Assembly (NCBI RefSeq): GCF_030247195.1
Contig: NC_080671.1
Location: 298,378,917-298,442,916 of the forward strand
Direction: 5' to 3'
Length of the DNA stretch: 64,000 bases
From: Topomyia yanbarensis
Lineage: Eukaryota > Arthropoda > Insecta > Diptera > Culicidae
Part shown: piece by piece, positions 47,423 through 58,905 of the stretch
How the letters are laid out: the number at the start of each line of letters is the position of its first letter
Numbering within the stretch: the first letter of the stretch is position 1
Translations under genes and position numbers: made by a program
The notes under the pieces: model-generated
Seen by the model: the letters and a program-made list of their open reading frames with translations, nothing else
The model's database searches: none
What the model was told of the DNA's origin: nothing

Positions 47423-48635
47423 TTTTTCTAATTTGTTTATTTGACACGGCTCATTATGGTAGCTTAACGGAGCCGTGGGTCTCTTAAATAATTACAATAT
47501 AAAAATATATTAAAACAAAAGTTATTGAGCGTCCTTTGAATCTCGTCCACGCAAATTTTTATTGCGCGGGGAGACTTTCTTTCGCGGTGGGAAAATATCT
47601 TGAGGGTCCATTGCGTTTTCATCGTTGCCGTCAATGTCATCATCGTTTGTGGTGCCTTGATGTTCACGATCAGAAGTTCCTCCTTTCCTATGGCCCTTAC
47701 GGGTCACGAGTGTAAAACCGTTGTCGTTGTTATTAGCTTCCTCGCCGATGGTACTAGCAGTTGATTCTGAAGCATTGTATGCTGATTTTACAGTTGTTAT
47801 TATGGCTTGAACAGCTGCCACAAAATTGGCAACCGTTTGTGATTCTGGTGATGTTATTGAAGACAGTGTTTCGGATTGGTTTGCCGAATATGTGTGGGCA
47901 ATTTGTTGTGATGGATTCTCCTCAACATTTTCCCCACAAGGTGTTCCATGATGTACCGTCTGGTTGCAGTACTTGCAAACGACCCGCATCCTCACCACAA
48001 GAACACCGTTAGTAATACCCGGGAAAAAGTTTCTCCAAGTATCAGGTGTGACTGATTCCATTTCTCCGAATTGCGGCATGTATTTTGTAATTGATTCATG
48101 GCGCGTACGCGGTGACAAATCATGTAGCCTTACATCTATATAATTGTTTTCTATATATACTGGTATCTTCTCACTGTCACTTGTGTTTTAGGTTGTTCTG
48201 TAAAGTGAATCGTTTTGCTTGGTCTAGCGTGTTGAATGATATCAATACCGCACTGCGCAAGTGATGCTACTGAAGATATATGACATCCTTAAGCCTAAGC
48301 TTCATGTTCACCTTCAGAAAATGTTCCACCTCACGAAGACTTGGTCGCGTAGAACAAAATCTTAAGTCAACAACCGCTGTGTTGGGTCCAAGTAGTGCTT
48401 TTTCATCAAATTCACTCATGATGCAATGTTTCCTTTTTTCTAGATACCCTAACTGTCGTTCACTTTGCTCTTTGTTGCTCTAACTTGGCAGAGGAAAAAA
48501 GTAGATCGAACGGTTTCCTTTGTTCTTAAGACAATGCACACAAAAAAAGAAGTACTGTATTATGGTTCGTTTTGCGCTGGATCAGACAGCAGCAGAGTTT
48601 CGTGACCAGTGTCTTTGGTGGTTGGTTGGTGGTTG
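47423..48635 (-). mobile_element. ORF1-only non-LTR element (Loa-type), 1.2 kb, with target duplication
   Basis: The 13-base CCGTTTGAGTTTT flanks it on both sides (47410-47422 and 48636-48648). On the minus strand the order is 5' UTR (48635-48420), ORF1 (48419-47522), then a roughly 100-bp 3' UTR ending in CAAATAAACAAATTAG and A-rich sequence. There is no endonuclease or reverse transcriptase region between ORF1 and the 3' UTR. This resembles HAL1-type half elements that depend on another LINE's machinery. Confidence 0.8.
47522..48419 (-). pseudogene. LINE ORF1 (gag-like) with CCHC knuckle, damaged
   Basis: The start at 48419 reads SEFDEKALLGPNTAVVDLRF, then a stop after YLQ, HHLRSAVLISFNTLDQA, a frameshift near 48190, and a final open stretch of 198 codons (48118-47522). 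That stretch has WRNFFPGITNGVLVVRMRVV and a zinc knuckle C-x2-C-x4-H-x4-C (Cys48, Cys51, His56, Cys61). About 20-25 residues normally between RVV and CKYC appear deleted. The C-terminus is Ser/Thr/Asn rich, then basic (RKKVSPRNKNLRGR). The protein would bind and package LINE RNA. It is largely intact in sequence but not translatable as one chain. Confidence 0.8.
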
Positions 48636-49410
48636 CCGTTTGAGTTTTGAATAAATTCTAGCTAGCAGAATGTTCTGTGCTCTGTTGAAAGTAGATTCAA
48701 TTTATTTTCGTCGGGTGACCCTAGATGCGTGCAAAGACCAAGGAGCATCTATATAACACCAGATACCAGATTTCGACGGTCTAAAATGGTGGCAAAAGTG
48801 TCATAAATTGGGATATTATCAAGGGGTGAATCGTTTAGCCCAAATCGAATTGTGCTCACAATGTGCCATAGTGTTCAGTAAAACAAAAGCAACGGTTGCT
48901 GTGAATATTCAACTACATTGTGCCACACGTTGTGGTAACGAGTGAAATGATCGTGTATTACTGTAAATCGTAATCTTATATCGTGTTATCGTAGGTGATA
49001 CAATGTGTATGGCACATTATTCTAAGCGACTCACTCCTTGGATATTATAATAAATATTTGCTAGCAAGTGACAAGCTGCTTCAGTCGATACGGCGTTTGA
49101 TCAATTCGTCGAATTCAAGACACCTTGACTGCTCTGGTTTATAAAGATTATTAGAGATCACTATGCTTCAATATACAGGCAAAAACTAGGCTATATTTTT
49201 CAGCAAGATAACTACCCCAAACATACCCGAAGGCTAGTCAAGTCGAAGCATCCGAGCCAAAAGGTATCTGTTTTAGAGTCGCCATCACAACCACCGGACC
49301 TTAACCCGATCGAGTACTTGTGAAAAAAAAACTCAAGCAACGTATTCGTGTTCGTACGTTTAAGAATCCGAATGATGATCTCTTCCATAAGAACATTCAA
49401 GAATGGGCGA

Positions 49411-49657
49411 CAGTGGCGGATCCAGGGGGAGGGTCCTGGGGGTCCGGACTCCCCCCGAAAATTTTCAACTTGTTAAGAAATTTTAAATTACTTTCAATTT
49501 CAAAATAGTTTTAAACTCAAAATCATTTCAAACTAAATTTAACCACCAAAACTGATTCTCATTAAATAAGGTTTTGACGTATGACGTATTGTACAATGTT
49601 CATTACAAAATCGAAATTTCGGACCCATCCCGAATTTTTTTTCTGGATCCGCCCCTG
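49411..49657 (-). mobile_element. hAT-type MITE with perfect ATGGGCGA duplication
   Basis: Ends CAGTGGCGGATCCAG and CTGGATCCGCCCCTG, with ATGGGCGA at 49403-49410 and 49658-49665. Same family as 30194-30427 but inverted. It lies in the tail of the Tc1 transposase. Confidence 0.9.
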
Positions 49658-49844
49658 ATGGGCGAAAATACCAATTGATCGTCTTACCACTCTGATAAGT
49701 TCTAAGCTAGCCCGCTGCGCAGCAGTAATCAAAGTAAATCGTAACGCAACTAAAAACTAAGCTTAAACGATGGGATTCTTGAGTAAAATAAACTTATGAC
49801 TAAATTCTTTTCATATAAATGAAGGCTACGTAATCACTCTAAAA

Positions 49845-50165
49845 CCGATCGGCTAACCGAGGCCCGGAGGGCCGAGATTCATATGCTTTTCGATTCAGTT
49901 CGCCAAGATTGCAAAAAGTCTGTGTGCATGTATGTGTGTATATGTGTGAGTCTTTTAAACGCACACAAGTTTCTCAGAGGTGGCTGAACCGATTTACACA
50001 AACTTAGTTTCAAACGGTATAACGCTCCCATAAGCTGCTATTGAATTTTTAGTTGACTTTCGGTTCCAAAGTTACGGGTTGAAGGGTGCGGTCACAGCAA
50101 CTTCCTATATTAACTGGAAATATCGTGATGTCAGAATGATGTAATACATATTAAAATAGGTCATG
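49845..50165 (-). repeat. Culicine interspersed repeat, inverted copy
   Basis: The reverse strand has AAATCGGTTCAGCCACCTC, CACACATACATGCACACAGA and CGGCCCTCCGGGCCTCGG, as in 2575-2990 but with a perfect GGCCCGGAGGGCC palindrome retained. The end near 50165 is uncertain. Confidence 0.6.
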
Positions 50166-50169
50166 TATT

Positions 50170-51640
50170 ACTTAGATCTGCGGGTCTAGATCAGTAAAGT
50201 AGTTTTGACCATTTTGGCCACCTATGTCGGTTCTTGATACCCCAGGGAACTCGCCAAAAATATAATGGAAATTATAATATGCAGTTGTGTGTTGCGCCGC
50301 CTTCTCTTACAATCCCACCCTTCATCATCCATCCCCCTGAACCACCTGCACACCCGCGTTCCCTTCAACCACTTCGCATACCGAAATAAGAAAAGGAATT
50401 TCTGACACATTCTCCCCTCTCATTCTATTAACCCCTACCCCCTCCCCTTCCATACCCATTCTCATCGCATTCCAAAATATAATCACTAAAGATAACATTA
50501 AACTCATGCTGACTAAGCTAATTAAATATTATACTTTTTTGTTTAAAGTGTGTCAACGTCGACTTTCGTAGTAATCCTGGGATCAGAGTTAAAAATATGC
50601 AAATTCATTGAATGAAAATTGATCATATTCAGCCGCATTTATTATCAATATTCAGTGACGCAGCTGAAAACGTCAAACGAACAAACCGCCCATTCATCCA
50701 TGCAGATTTTCATTCGTCTCCGATTATTACACGAAGCGACCGTGCAGCAACGAATCAAACGCATCAAAGTAGGCCCTGGCACAATGTAAGCAATGATGAT
50801 TATTGTTTCATATGCTTTGCCGGCATTTGAAAACATTTTCCTAGATAATTAGTGAAATGAATATATTATACGATATTCAACTGAATGAATAAGGATGGAT
50901 ATTTGAATGAATATTTTTTCTATTCACCGCGAGTCGCGTCAGGTTCATTTTCAGCCGTCAAAAAAGAGCTTCGATTATTTTTAACTCTGCCTAGGATACG
51001 TGCTAAGTTCAATAATATTTTAATAGACATTTCCACAATGTTATATTGAACGTAACCAGTCATGGAATCATAGTGTGTTTAAATGAGAAAGGCACGATTA
51101 TGCCACTAGGTGTATTAAAATAGGTTTTTTAATTCATTTTTGCAGTTTGATGTTTTTGTCCACCTTGATTTTGGAACCATACCTTGAATGCAGTACAGAA
51201 CCTCAATAGAAATCCGTTTCTCTTCCGTTTCTCAGAGGATGTCAATATTTCAGAGCTTTCTTGGCCTCGTCAATCGGCTCTTACACTGAACCCAATCTGA
51301 ATTATACGCTAATTTATTGGAGACTTTCGTATTTTAATTTTCGGGAAATATTCTCTCAATCTCAATCAACGTCACATCTCGCTAAGATGGCTGAGAATTT
51401 TACCCCCCCCCCTCCCTGCTTACGATATTGGGATGCGTGATCTTTAGCTCCAACACAGCTGGAATTCATGCAAAAATTTCAACGGAGAGCACTCAGTCCG
51501 TTTACTGGAACATCTGCATCAGCATAATCCGATACGCTCCCAGCGACCAGACGAAATCTACCCGATAGCGAGCATAAAGTGCAGCAACCACTGAACAATA
51601 CGAGCGCAGCATCGGCCCAGTTGCTCCAAGATCGTTAGCA
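50170..51640. other. Mixed DNA, small repeat scrap only
   Basis: No gene seen. A pyrimidine-rich stretch lies at 50300-50470. At 51069-51122, GAGAAAGGCACGATTATGCC-type sequence is the end of a common mosquito repeat. Confidence 0.4.
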
Positions 51641-51654
51641 AACGATGGAGGTTA

Positions 51655-52432
51655 CATATTTGTGTTTCGGCTTCGCCTCATCAGAAACCGACACTAACTT
51701 TTTGTCGGAATTGATTAGCGCCGGCTTGACGCAAATCCCTAAAAACTAAAACACACTTTGTGTTTCAATCAAACGACTGATCAAACGTGATATCCCGTCC
51801 GAGCAGAAGTTCTGTTTATGCCGATGAGACACAGTGAAGCCGAAACTTGTCTTGGCTTAGCAGGCCTATGCGAAAGCACTATGCTATATTTCATCCCTAA
51901 GGAGGAAAATTGTGTAAACACCAAATTTCCCAAGTAACAATTGAAGTTTTATAGCACGCTACAAGTTCAATCTAAGTTTTATGAGTGACTATAAAACTAC
52001 TATAAAACCTCAATTGTTACTAGGGTTTTCACTAGGGCGATTTTTTTTTTGTAAAACCAGTCTTTGCACTTGAAGGGCACAAATCCTTACTTGTTACATG
52101 TTTGCTAAGCCCAGACAAGTTTCGGCTTCACTGTGTCTCATAGGCATAAACAGAACTTCTGCTCGGGCGGGACATCACGTTTGATCAGTCGTTCGATTGA
52201 ACCACAAAGTGTGTTTTAGTTTTTAGGGATTTTAGTCAAGCCGGCGCTAATCTATTCCGACAAAAAGTTAGTGTCGGTTTCTGAGGAGGCGAAGCCGAAA
52301 CGCAAACATGTAAAAAGTAAGGATTTGTGCCCTCCAAGACTGGTTTTACCAAAAAAAAATTTCGCCCTGGTGAGAAATTTGGTGTTTACCCAATTTTCCT
52401 CCTTAGGGTGAAATATAGCATAGTGAAACAAT
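51655..52432. mobile_element. Complex nested inverted-repeat structure
   Basis: Segment A (51657-51855, from GTTTCGGCTTCGCCTCATCA to AGTGAAGCCGAAAC) recurs inverted at about 52120-52305. Segment B (51880-51935, ACTATGCTATATTTCATCCC) recurs inverted at 52375-52432. Segment C (52031-52110, ACTAGGGCG and AAAACCAGTCTTTGCACTTG) recurs inverted at 52303-52373. The order is A, B, MITE, C, A-inverse, C-inverse, B-inverse. No coding frame; the class is unknown. Confidence 0.75.
51929..52025. mobile_element. 97-bp MITE, palindromic ends
   Basis: CCCAAGTAACAATTGAAGTT at the left and, inverted, CCCTAGTAACAATTGAGGTT at the right. It sits at the centre of the 51655-52432 structure. Confidence 0.65.
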
Positions 52433-52784
52433 GGAGGGATACTTAACCTAGTCAGCGTTAGAGCACTACCAGAACCCGAGTACAGTCTTCACTTCGTATG
52501 AGCAGTTGTCACATTTATTACATAATATAGATGTGGGATTTATATTATATTTATTTATATTATAGCATATATTTCGCAAAGCTGTGAGTCCCTGATTAGC
52601 TAATTCATTGAATAGCGTAATCCCACGCAGTCCTTCCGACTAAAATTTTCATAAATTGTGTAAATCATCGAGAGACTATGCAGAATCATTGAAGTTGTAA
52701 TTTTTTTGCGATTCGGTGCTCAAATTTTAATGTATGCCTCTTTTCATACTCTCATTTTCATGCTACACGTCCGCGTGTATATTA

Positions 52785-54552
52785 CAGTGGCTCGCGGTTG
52801 TATGGGAAAACTTCAAAATGATTTATACAAGCCGGCACAGCACTTTTTGAGTTTCTTTAGTGGTCCCAAATGCATGGCAGCGGTTGATTGCTTCCCGGGT
52901 TTTCGCATTGTGTTCAAAGTTTCGTATGGGATTCTATATGGGGAAATCAATTATTTTGCATTTACGATTGCAAAGATCACTATTTCACTCAATACGAAAA
53001 ACCAGTTTTATAATACAATAGTTCAATACAATAGTTACCAACTTTGTCGAAGACGGTAACTAGCTAAAAAATTTTGGTGTACTAAGACCACATACATACT
53101 GATTTTCGGAAAGGAGAAAAAATATATGAAAAATGGCGTTTTCCGTTTATTTCTAGTACGTCCGGATCGGTGATTTTGGCCATGAAAAAATTGGGTTCGA
53201 ACCTTTATTTCAGCATTCTTGACATAAAAAGTGCGTAATTTGAAAACGTGGCCTTGTGTACTAATTACACCATCAATTTAGCGCTTAAATGTATGTCAAA
53301 AATAGCCCCTTATTTCACTTCCTTTATTTTGTGAAATTTTCAATCCCACCGTGTGGTTGTTTTTATAATTGGTAATACAAAAAATCTTTAAATGCTCTTA
53401 AAAACCTATTCTAACATTTTAATCTCTACGAACAACAATATGCAGTCCCAACTCACTCAATTTTTTTTGACAAGTAGCGTTGTAAATGTTAAATTAAAAT
53501 GAATCCCTCATTTTAGAAAATGCGATAAATGGGTAATAATTTATTGTTGAAAAATCCTCTGATTTCAGTATGAATTAATGATATTTCAATAAAAGTAAAT
53601 AAAACTGATTAATTTTTATTTTATATCGAATTGAAGAAGTGTACAAAGTAGCCCCCCCCCCTAGTCCACATAAAATATTTTTAAACACTATATGAACAAG
53701 TTTTCTATGTGTGAACCAATTCTGCTCATATTTGGCATAAATAATACAAACACGATGACGATAAATCTGTGCTGATATGATACAAATCAATCGATTAGTA
53801 AAGGAGTTATAATTCGTCAAAATTGAAAAATTGATGACCACACGACGGAATGCATTTTTTTTAATTCTGACTCTGAACGGCTAAGAAATAGGGTTCTAAA
53901 ATATGTAAAACTTATAAACCGCTATACCATTTTAAATGATATAACAGCGGAGACCTAAAATAGTAAACTTAAACACGTAAAATTAATTTTTAATTCGGCG
54001 GTATAAACCTGCGTTGAAGACGTACACCTTATCTTATATTAAACTATATAAAAAAAGGGCTGGGAGCTGCGCAACTCCCCTCTTCTTTTCACTTTCTGAC
54101 CACGTCTATGTTATTCAGTAACTCATTCTGAATATTTCATTTAATGGTACCAAGTCTCTGCGATGACTATATTCTCATTTATTTAAGTTAAAAGGTATCG
54201 GTGGTGTACTGACAGTGTTGAATGAAGTAATTAATTTCTGCAATTGGATTGAACCATAAGTTTTAACTATTTTTTGAAAACTCGTAGCTAGTAACCGTCT
54301 TCGATAAAGTTTTTAACCAAGGTTTGGACTATAGTTTTATAAATCTGGCTTTTCATATTGAGTGAAATAGCGATCTTTATTAACGTAAATGCAAAATAAT
54401 TGATTTCCCCATATAAAATCCCATACAAACTTTGAACGCAATGCGCAAACCCGGGAAGCATCCGACCGCTCTCAAATTTTGCACATGCATTTGGGACCAC
54501 AAAAGGTACTCAAAATGTGCTGTGCTGAAAAATGTCATATGTCGAGCCACTG
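52785..54552. mobile_element. 1.77-kb element with about 290-bp terminal inverted repeats
   Basis: It starts TA-CAGTGGCTCGCGG and ends CGAGCCACTG-TA. The arms 52785-53075 and 54270-54552 are inverse copies (GGGATTCTATATGGGGAAAT, CTTTGTCGAAGACGGTAACT). The interior 53080-54270 is AT-rich with no recognised transposase. TA flanks point to a Tc1/mariner-type origin, but arms this long are unusual. Confidence 0.7.
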
Positions 54553-54860
54553 TAGTTTACATTGTACAGAATATTACTTTTTTATACGAAAAATCCATAC
54601 TTAGTCACGTGAGAATCTCCAGAGACAGAATGGAAATCTTTCCTTATAAGAACGTGTCTTCCCCGTTGCTTTAGTTCTAATTCTCTTTATCGTTAAGGTT
54701 GGTACTCGCCTTGGAAATTTCCGGCAGCAATATATTTATGCCAGGATCAGTGTACGTTTTATGATCATGGTTTGAGCTGAAGTTTCACGGGCATTCTCAC
54801 CCCTTCCACAATCACGATGATGAAGTTGTCAAATGATCAACGGGTTCATCGATTGGTCTT

Positions 54861-55085
54861 GTGGATATTACTCTGAAGGTTTTGATTAGTCAAATTGATG
54901 AATTACTACAACGGTGCGAGGAGAACCAGGACGCGATCAAGACTGCTGCACTGCAGAAGACGCTTGACGTGTTTGATGAGAGTTCGATCAGTAAATCGGA
55001 AATCGAGATAATGGAGACAACCATCGAAGCGACTTTGTGTGAGGAACGTTCCTTCCAAATTCAGGCAGAAATGCTACCTCGCTAA
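54861..55085 (+). pseudogene. Open stretch of 74 codons, possibly gag-like
   Basis: The frame reads VLISQIDELLQRCEENQDAI, then a stretch rich in Glu and Ser, ending AEMLPR. Helical, acidic composition resembles N-terminal gag segments of BEL/Pao elements, but no motif confirms it and there is no ATG start. It could be chance. Confidence 0.25.
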
Positions 55086-55089
55086 ACAC

Positions 55090-55800
55090 TGAAACTGATC
55101 TTCATCGGTAGGATTTTTTCACACAAGAATTATAATCATATCTGGTACCGAATACCTAAAACGACCGAAAAACCAAAAACATAATAAATTACTGTGTAAC
55201 ACATTGCATCGAATAAGTGAGGATCGTATTTGTCGGGTTGAATTTATACTCAAATCGTGCATCACCAAATGTTTTGCCGGCATTGAACTACTTTGGTTGC
55301 TTGAACATTTCGCTAGTTTTACTCTTATCATGTAGCTAATGGATTTACATCATTTGACAGAGTCTGAAATGCTTACAAATCGTTTTCTATCGGACGTCCA
55401 AGCGCTTTCGATAATAATTACATAAAAATACTTGCCTCGACTTTTCGGAATAATTTGTCTATTACATCGTACCTAATATTTTTACGTCGATTTCCACACA
55501 CTTCCTACACATCACCTCATGTTTGTTGAACAATACTTTTGTACATTTTTGAAAAATATTTAAAATATTGTTACTGTAAATATAGCTATAAATCGTTTGT
55601 CTTCATCTAGAAAATACAATTATTACTCTAGACTTTAACATTCAGTGGTTTTCACATCGAAAAAAGCGCAGCTTGAATACAATTAGTTACAATCTATTTT
55701 TTATTTCTTCTCAGTTATCGGAACACAAACTTTAAAAAATTCGTATGGCATTTTTAGTAACAAATAGAAATAAGAAACAAAAGGTCCGATTTTGGCAAGA
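55090..55800. other. No recognised gene
   Basis: AT-rich; nothing supported. Confidence 0.4.
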
Positions 55801-56936
55801 ATCCAGTTAATTACGGCACCCGCACCGCAAAATCTGCGGTGCGGTGAGACACTTTTCCCGCAGATGCGGTGCGGGAAAGAGCTTTTACCGCAACCGCACC
55901 GCAAAAAAAAATTATAAAGTGATAATTTTGATTATTCTAAATTGATAAACAGAATGCTATTATGAAAAAAAAACCTAGCTATGCCCGAAATATTTTGATG
56001 ACATATTTTGGACTAGTTATTTTATACTTCTAAGTATAACTTCACAAACTAACCATTTCAAATACATAAAATGCAAGATCCAAATAGAGACAAAATTATT
56101 AGATCATTTGAAAACAATAATTTTTACTCTTAAATCCAATTTAAAAGTGCATCACTTCTCTCGATTTCTGTTGGAAATCGTGGAATTATGAATCGTTTTC
56201 GATATCAATTTTTCAACTGTGAATTTTGACTAATTTAAAGGAATTAGAGATGAACTAATTATGCTGGGACTTAAGCACAACACAAAGAATATAATTATCT
56301 TCATCAAACCAAACGAATTTGGAGTAATTGGCAGTATAGGATATAAATGTATGAAAGCGTCCAAAATAAGGAAGTCCAAATTAGGATGACTATTCTATCA
56401 TTCGTTCATCAACATCGTATTTCTATCTTCTTTGATTGCTGTGTAAATTCATTGCGAATTTGTCTGCAGTCAATTTTATTGGACTTTCTCAAAAAGTATG
56501 CTACATAACTTTTTTTCGCGTACTTCCATTCAAATTTACTATAATTTTCTACCAAATTAAGTCCTAATATTTTTCAGTTAAGACTATTTTGTAGCTTTTT
56601 TGAAGCTTTTGTTGCTAAATACCACATAGTTTGACTCCCATTCACTTCAATTGAAGTTTTTGCCATTGCCTCATTGGGAAAATATTAGAGGAAAATATAT
56701 TAAATGCTAGAACTTTCAAACTAGCCTTTAGAAAATTCCACTTCATGCATTTTTAAAGGGATCAATCTTAGTTTTTGAATGATAATACATCTGTTTCTTG
56801 AACAATGCGGAAGTGTGTGAAATCCCCTATTTTTAAAAATCATTTCTGCTGTATGCTACAAATCATACATTTTTTGCAGTTTTTCTAATGTTCAATAATT
56901 CTGTGCCGGTTGAGACCGGACTCCTGATTAGATGTA

Positions 56937-58240
56937 CACCGTGTCCAATAAATTCTCATACACTTCTTCAAAGGCATTGTTGTCGTGTACGCACAACACA
57001 TATATTAGCTATGTATTGGTGACATGTTGTACTATGTTTGCACTATTACTGACATGATAACATACATTCTTTCATTCAGTTTACATTTTCTACCGACGAT
57101 GAAGGAATTCCGTGCCGTGGTGATAAAAAATTTTTTTGGCTGGTGAGCGCCCGGGCGCTATTTTCAAAATTTTAAAGAGTGTTGGAGTAAAGCGCGATTA
57201 TGTTTACCGGACCATCCAAAGGTACCGTGACACTTGCTCATTGGATGACAGAAAAAGATCCGGCCGCCCTCGTTCGGTAAGGACTGGACAAGTGGTTAAA
57301 GTCGTGAAGGAACGGATTAGGCGAAAATCTCAGCGCTCTGTTCGGAAAATGGCTGCTGATCTGAATATGTCGAAATCATCGATGCACAATATTTTAAAAC
57401 TCGACCTGGGACTGCAAGCTTTCAAGAAACGTAAAGTACACGGAGTTTCGGAAGCTTCCAAGGAAAAAAGACTTGAAAGAGCAAGTGCTATCCTATCACG
57501 GCACGCTGGGGAAGAATTTATATTTTCTGATGAAAAATTATTTGTCCTGCAGCAATCTCACAATGTCCAAAATGACCGATTGTGGGCTGTCACTTCCAGG
57601 AATGTGTCAGATAGTGACAGGAATATTCCTCGAATCCAAAGCGCCGGTGCAGTGATGGTTTGGGGAGCAATTTGCAAGCGTGGCAAATTTCCGCTTGTTT
57701 TCATCGACAGAGGCGTTAAAATTAACGCTGTGTATTATAAAACTGAAGTTTTAGAGAAAATCGTAAAGCCAAGTGTGCAAACAATGTTTGGAAATGACCA
57801 TTATGTGTTTCAGCAGGACGGAGCGCCTTCCCACACAGCGAATGTCGTTCAGAGCTGGTGTCGGAACAATTTGAACGACTTTTTGGCGAAGGACGAATGG
57901 CCTCCCAGCTCTCCGGATCTTAATCCCTTGGACTATTTTGTGTGGTCATACATGTTGTCGAAGATCAACGAATACAGAGTGTCCAATATAACCCAATTCA
58001 AAACCGTAATTCAACGGATTTGGGACGAAATGCCGATGGAAGCCGTGCGTGCCGCTTGTGATGGTTTTGAGAAACGTCTAAAGCTGGTGAAGAAATTAAA
58101 AGGCGGTGTCATTCCAAAACATATGCTGTAAATGATCAGTATTATATAGCATCACAGTATAAAAAATTTCAATAAAATTTGACTTACCAATACAGAATAA
58201 TTTGGGTTTCATTTTGTATGAGAATTTATTGGACACGGTG
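56937..58240 (+). mobile_element. maT-type (DD37D) mariner, 1,304 bp
   Basis: Both ends carry the same inverted repeat of at least 26 bp, starting CACCGTGTCCAATAAATTCT, and both are flanked by TA (56935-56936 and 58241-58242). Length and single internal gene are typical of a complete Tc1/mariner element. Perfect termini suggest a recent insertion. Confidence 0.92.
57099..58131 (+). pseudogene. maT/DD37D mariner transposase, single frameshift
   Basis: The transposase binds the terminal repeats and excises and reinserts the element at TA. The long frame 57136-58131 (331 codons counted from 57136) has N-terminal helix-turn-helix segments, GRPR (residues 43-46), then FSDEKLF (Asp132), VFQQDGAPSHTA (Asp228) and SPDLNPLDYFVW (Asp266). 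Asp228 and Asp266 are separated by 37 residues, so the triad is DD37D. The natural ATG is probably at 57099 (MKEFRAVVIKNFF), in another frame; a one-base indel in the A6T7 run at 57125-57137 separates them. No ATG suitably opens the long frame at 57136. Otherwise the gene is undamaged to its TAA. Confidence 0.9.
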
Positions 58241-58905
58241 TATTGTATAGAGCTATTTTTTTTCGTCAAATATGGCGTCGTTCTTATTAATGAAATACAA
58301 TATGTTTTTATTTCACTGTATTGGAATATATGCGCTACTGTATAGAATTACTGGTATTTCAACCTTAATTTTTTTTGGTGAAATTCCTTTAAGAATGAAA
58401 GGTGGTTTACTACGTAAATGCGAAAATCATCCATTTCATTTTCATATGTCAAAAAAATTGAAAACATGAAAATTTAAAGAAAAAATATGCAACTTCATTT
58501 CTTATTACATTTTTAATCCATATTTTTCAATCAACTGGCGGGTTGCTAAAATAAAAGTTTTCCTATGCAGTAGAACGTTTTTGAATGTATAATGTTTGCC
58601 TTAAAATCTACGGAATTTTATTAATAGAAAATGCAAAGGTTGATTTTTTCATAAACATCAAATTCTGAGGAGTCTCCTAATGTTAAATTTCGTGTGAATA
58701 AGAATAACATTTTATTATTTATGGTTACACAAATGTACAATTTTTCCACTATTTTACACTATTTTTAAAAAAAGAAAAATTTTACCGCATTACCGCGCGG
58801 TGCGGTGCGGTAAATAAAGTGCGGTTGCGGTTTTATTATTTTTTTGCGGTTGTGGTGCGGACAATCCATTTACCGCCCACATCCGCACCGCGACGAACCC
58901 TAGTT

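Larger units (their letters stand above)
47163..49775 (+). pseudogene. Tc1-like transposase gene with two nested insertions
   Basis: The N-terminal part (47190-47400) reads as a helix-turn-helix DNA-binding segment with LNLNSRTIRRHLCEA. The C-terminal part (about 49140-49410) has the catalytic blocks YIFQQDNYPKHTRRLVK and PSQPPDLNPIEYL, the second Asp and the Glu of a DDE enzyme that cuts and pastes TA-flanked DNA. The end resumes after the hAT MITE with KLARCAAVIKVNRNAT at 49690-49760. The middle (48640-49140) is heavily decayed. A LINE (47423-48635) and a hAT MITE (49411-49657) sit inside, each with its own target duplication. A stop replaces the codon after EYL. Confidence 0.8.
55815..58905. 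mobile_element. Older element framed by GCGGTGCGG clusters
   Basis: Clusters of GCGGTGCGG/CCGCACCGC words occur only at 55815-55905 and 58780-58905, in opposite orientation overall (CCGCAACCGCACCGCAAAAA inside the left, TTTTTTGCGGTTGTGGTGCG inside the right). Such subterminal repeats mark many hAT elements. The right edge reads CGCGACGAACCCTAG; the left edge differs, and no target duplication was found. The interior is AT-rich and non-coding apart from the nested mariner. Confidence 0.5.

Noticed and set aside
53180..53215. GGTTCGAACC considered as a tRNA or SINE B box
   Set aside because: No A box at the correct distance and no cloverleaf; the word lies inside the TA-flanked long-arm element.
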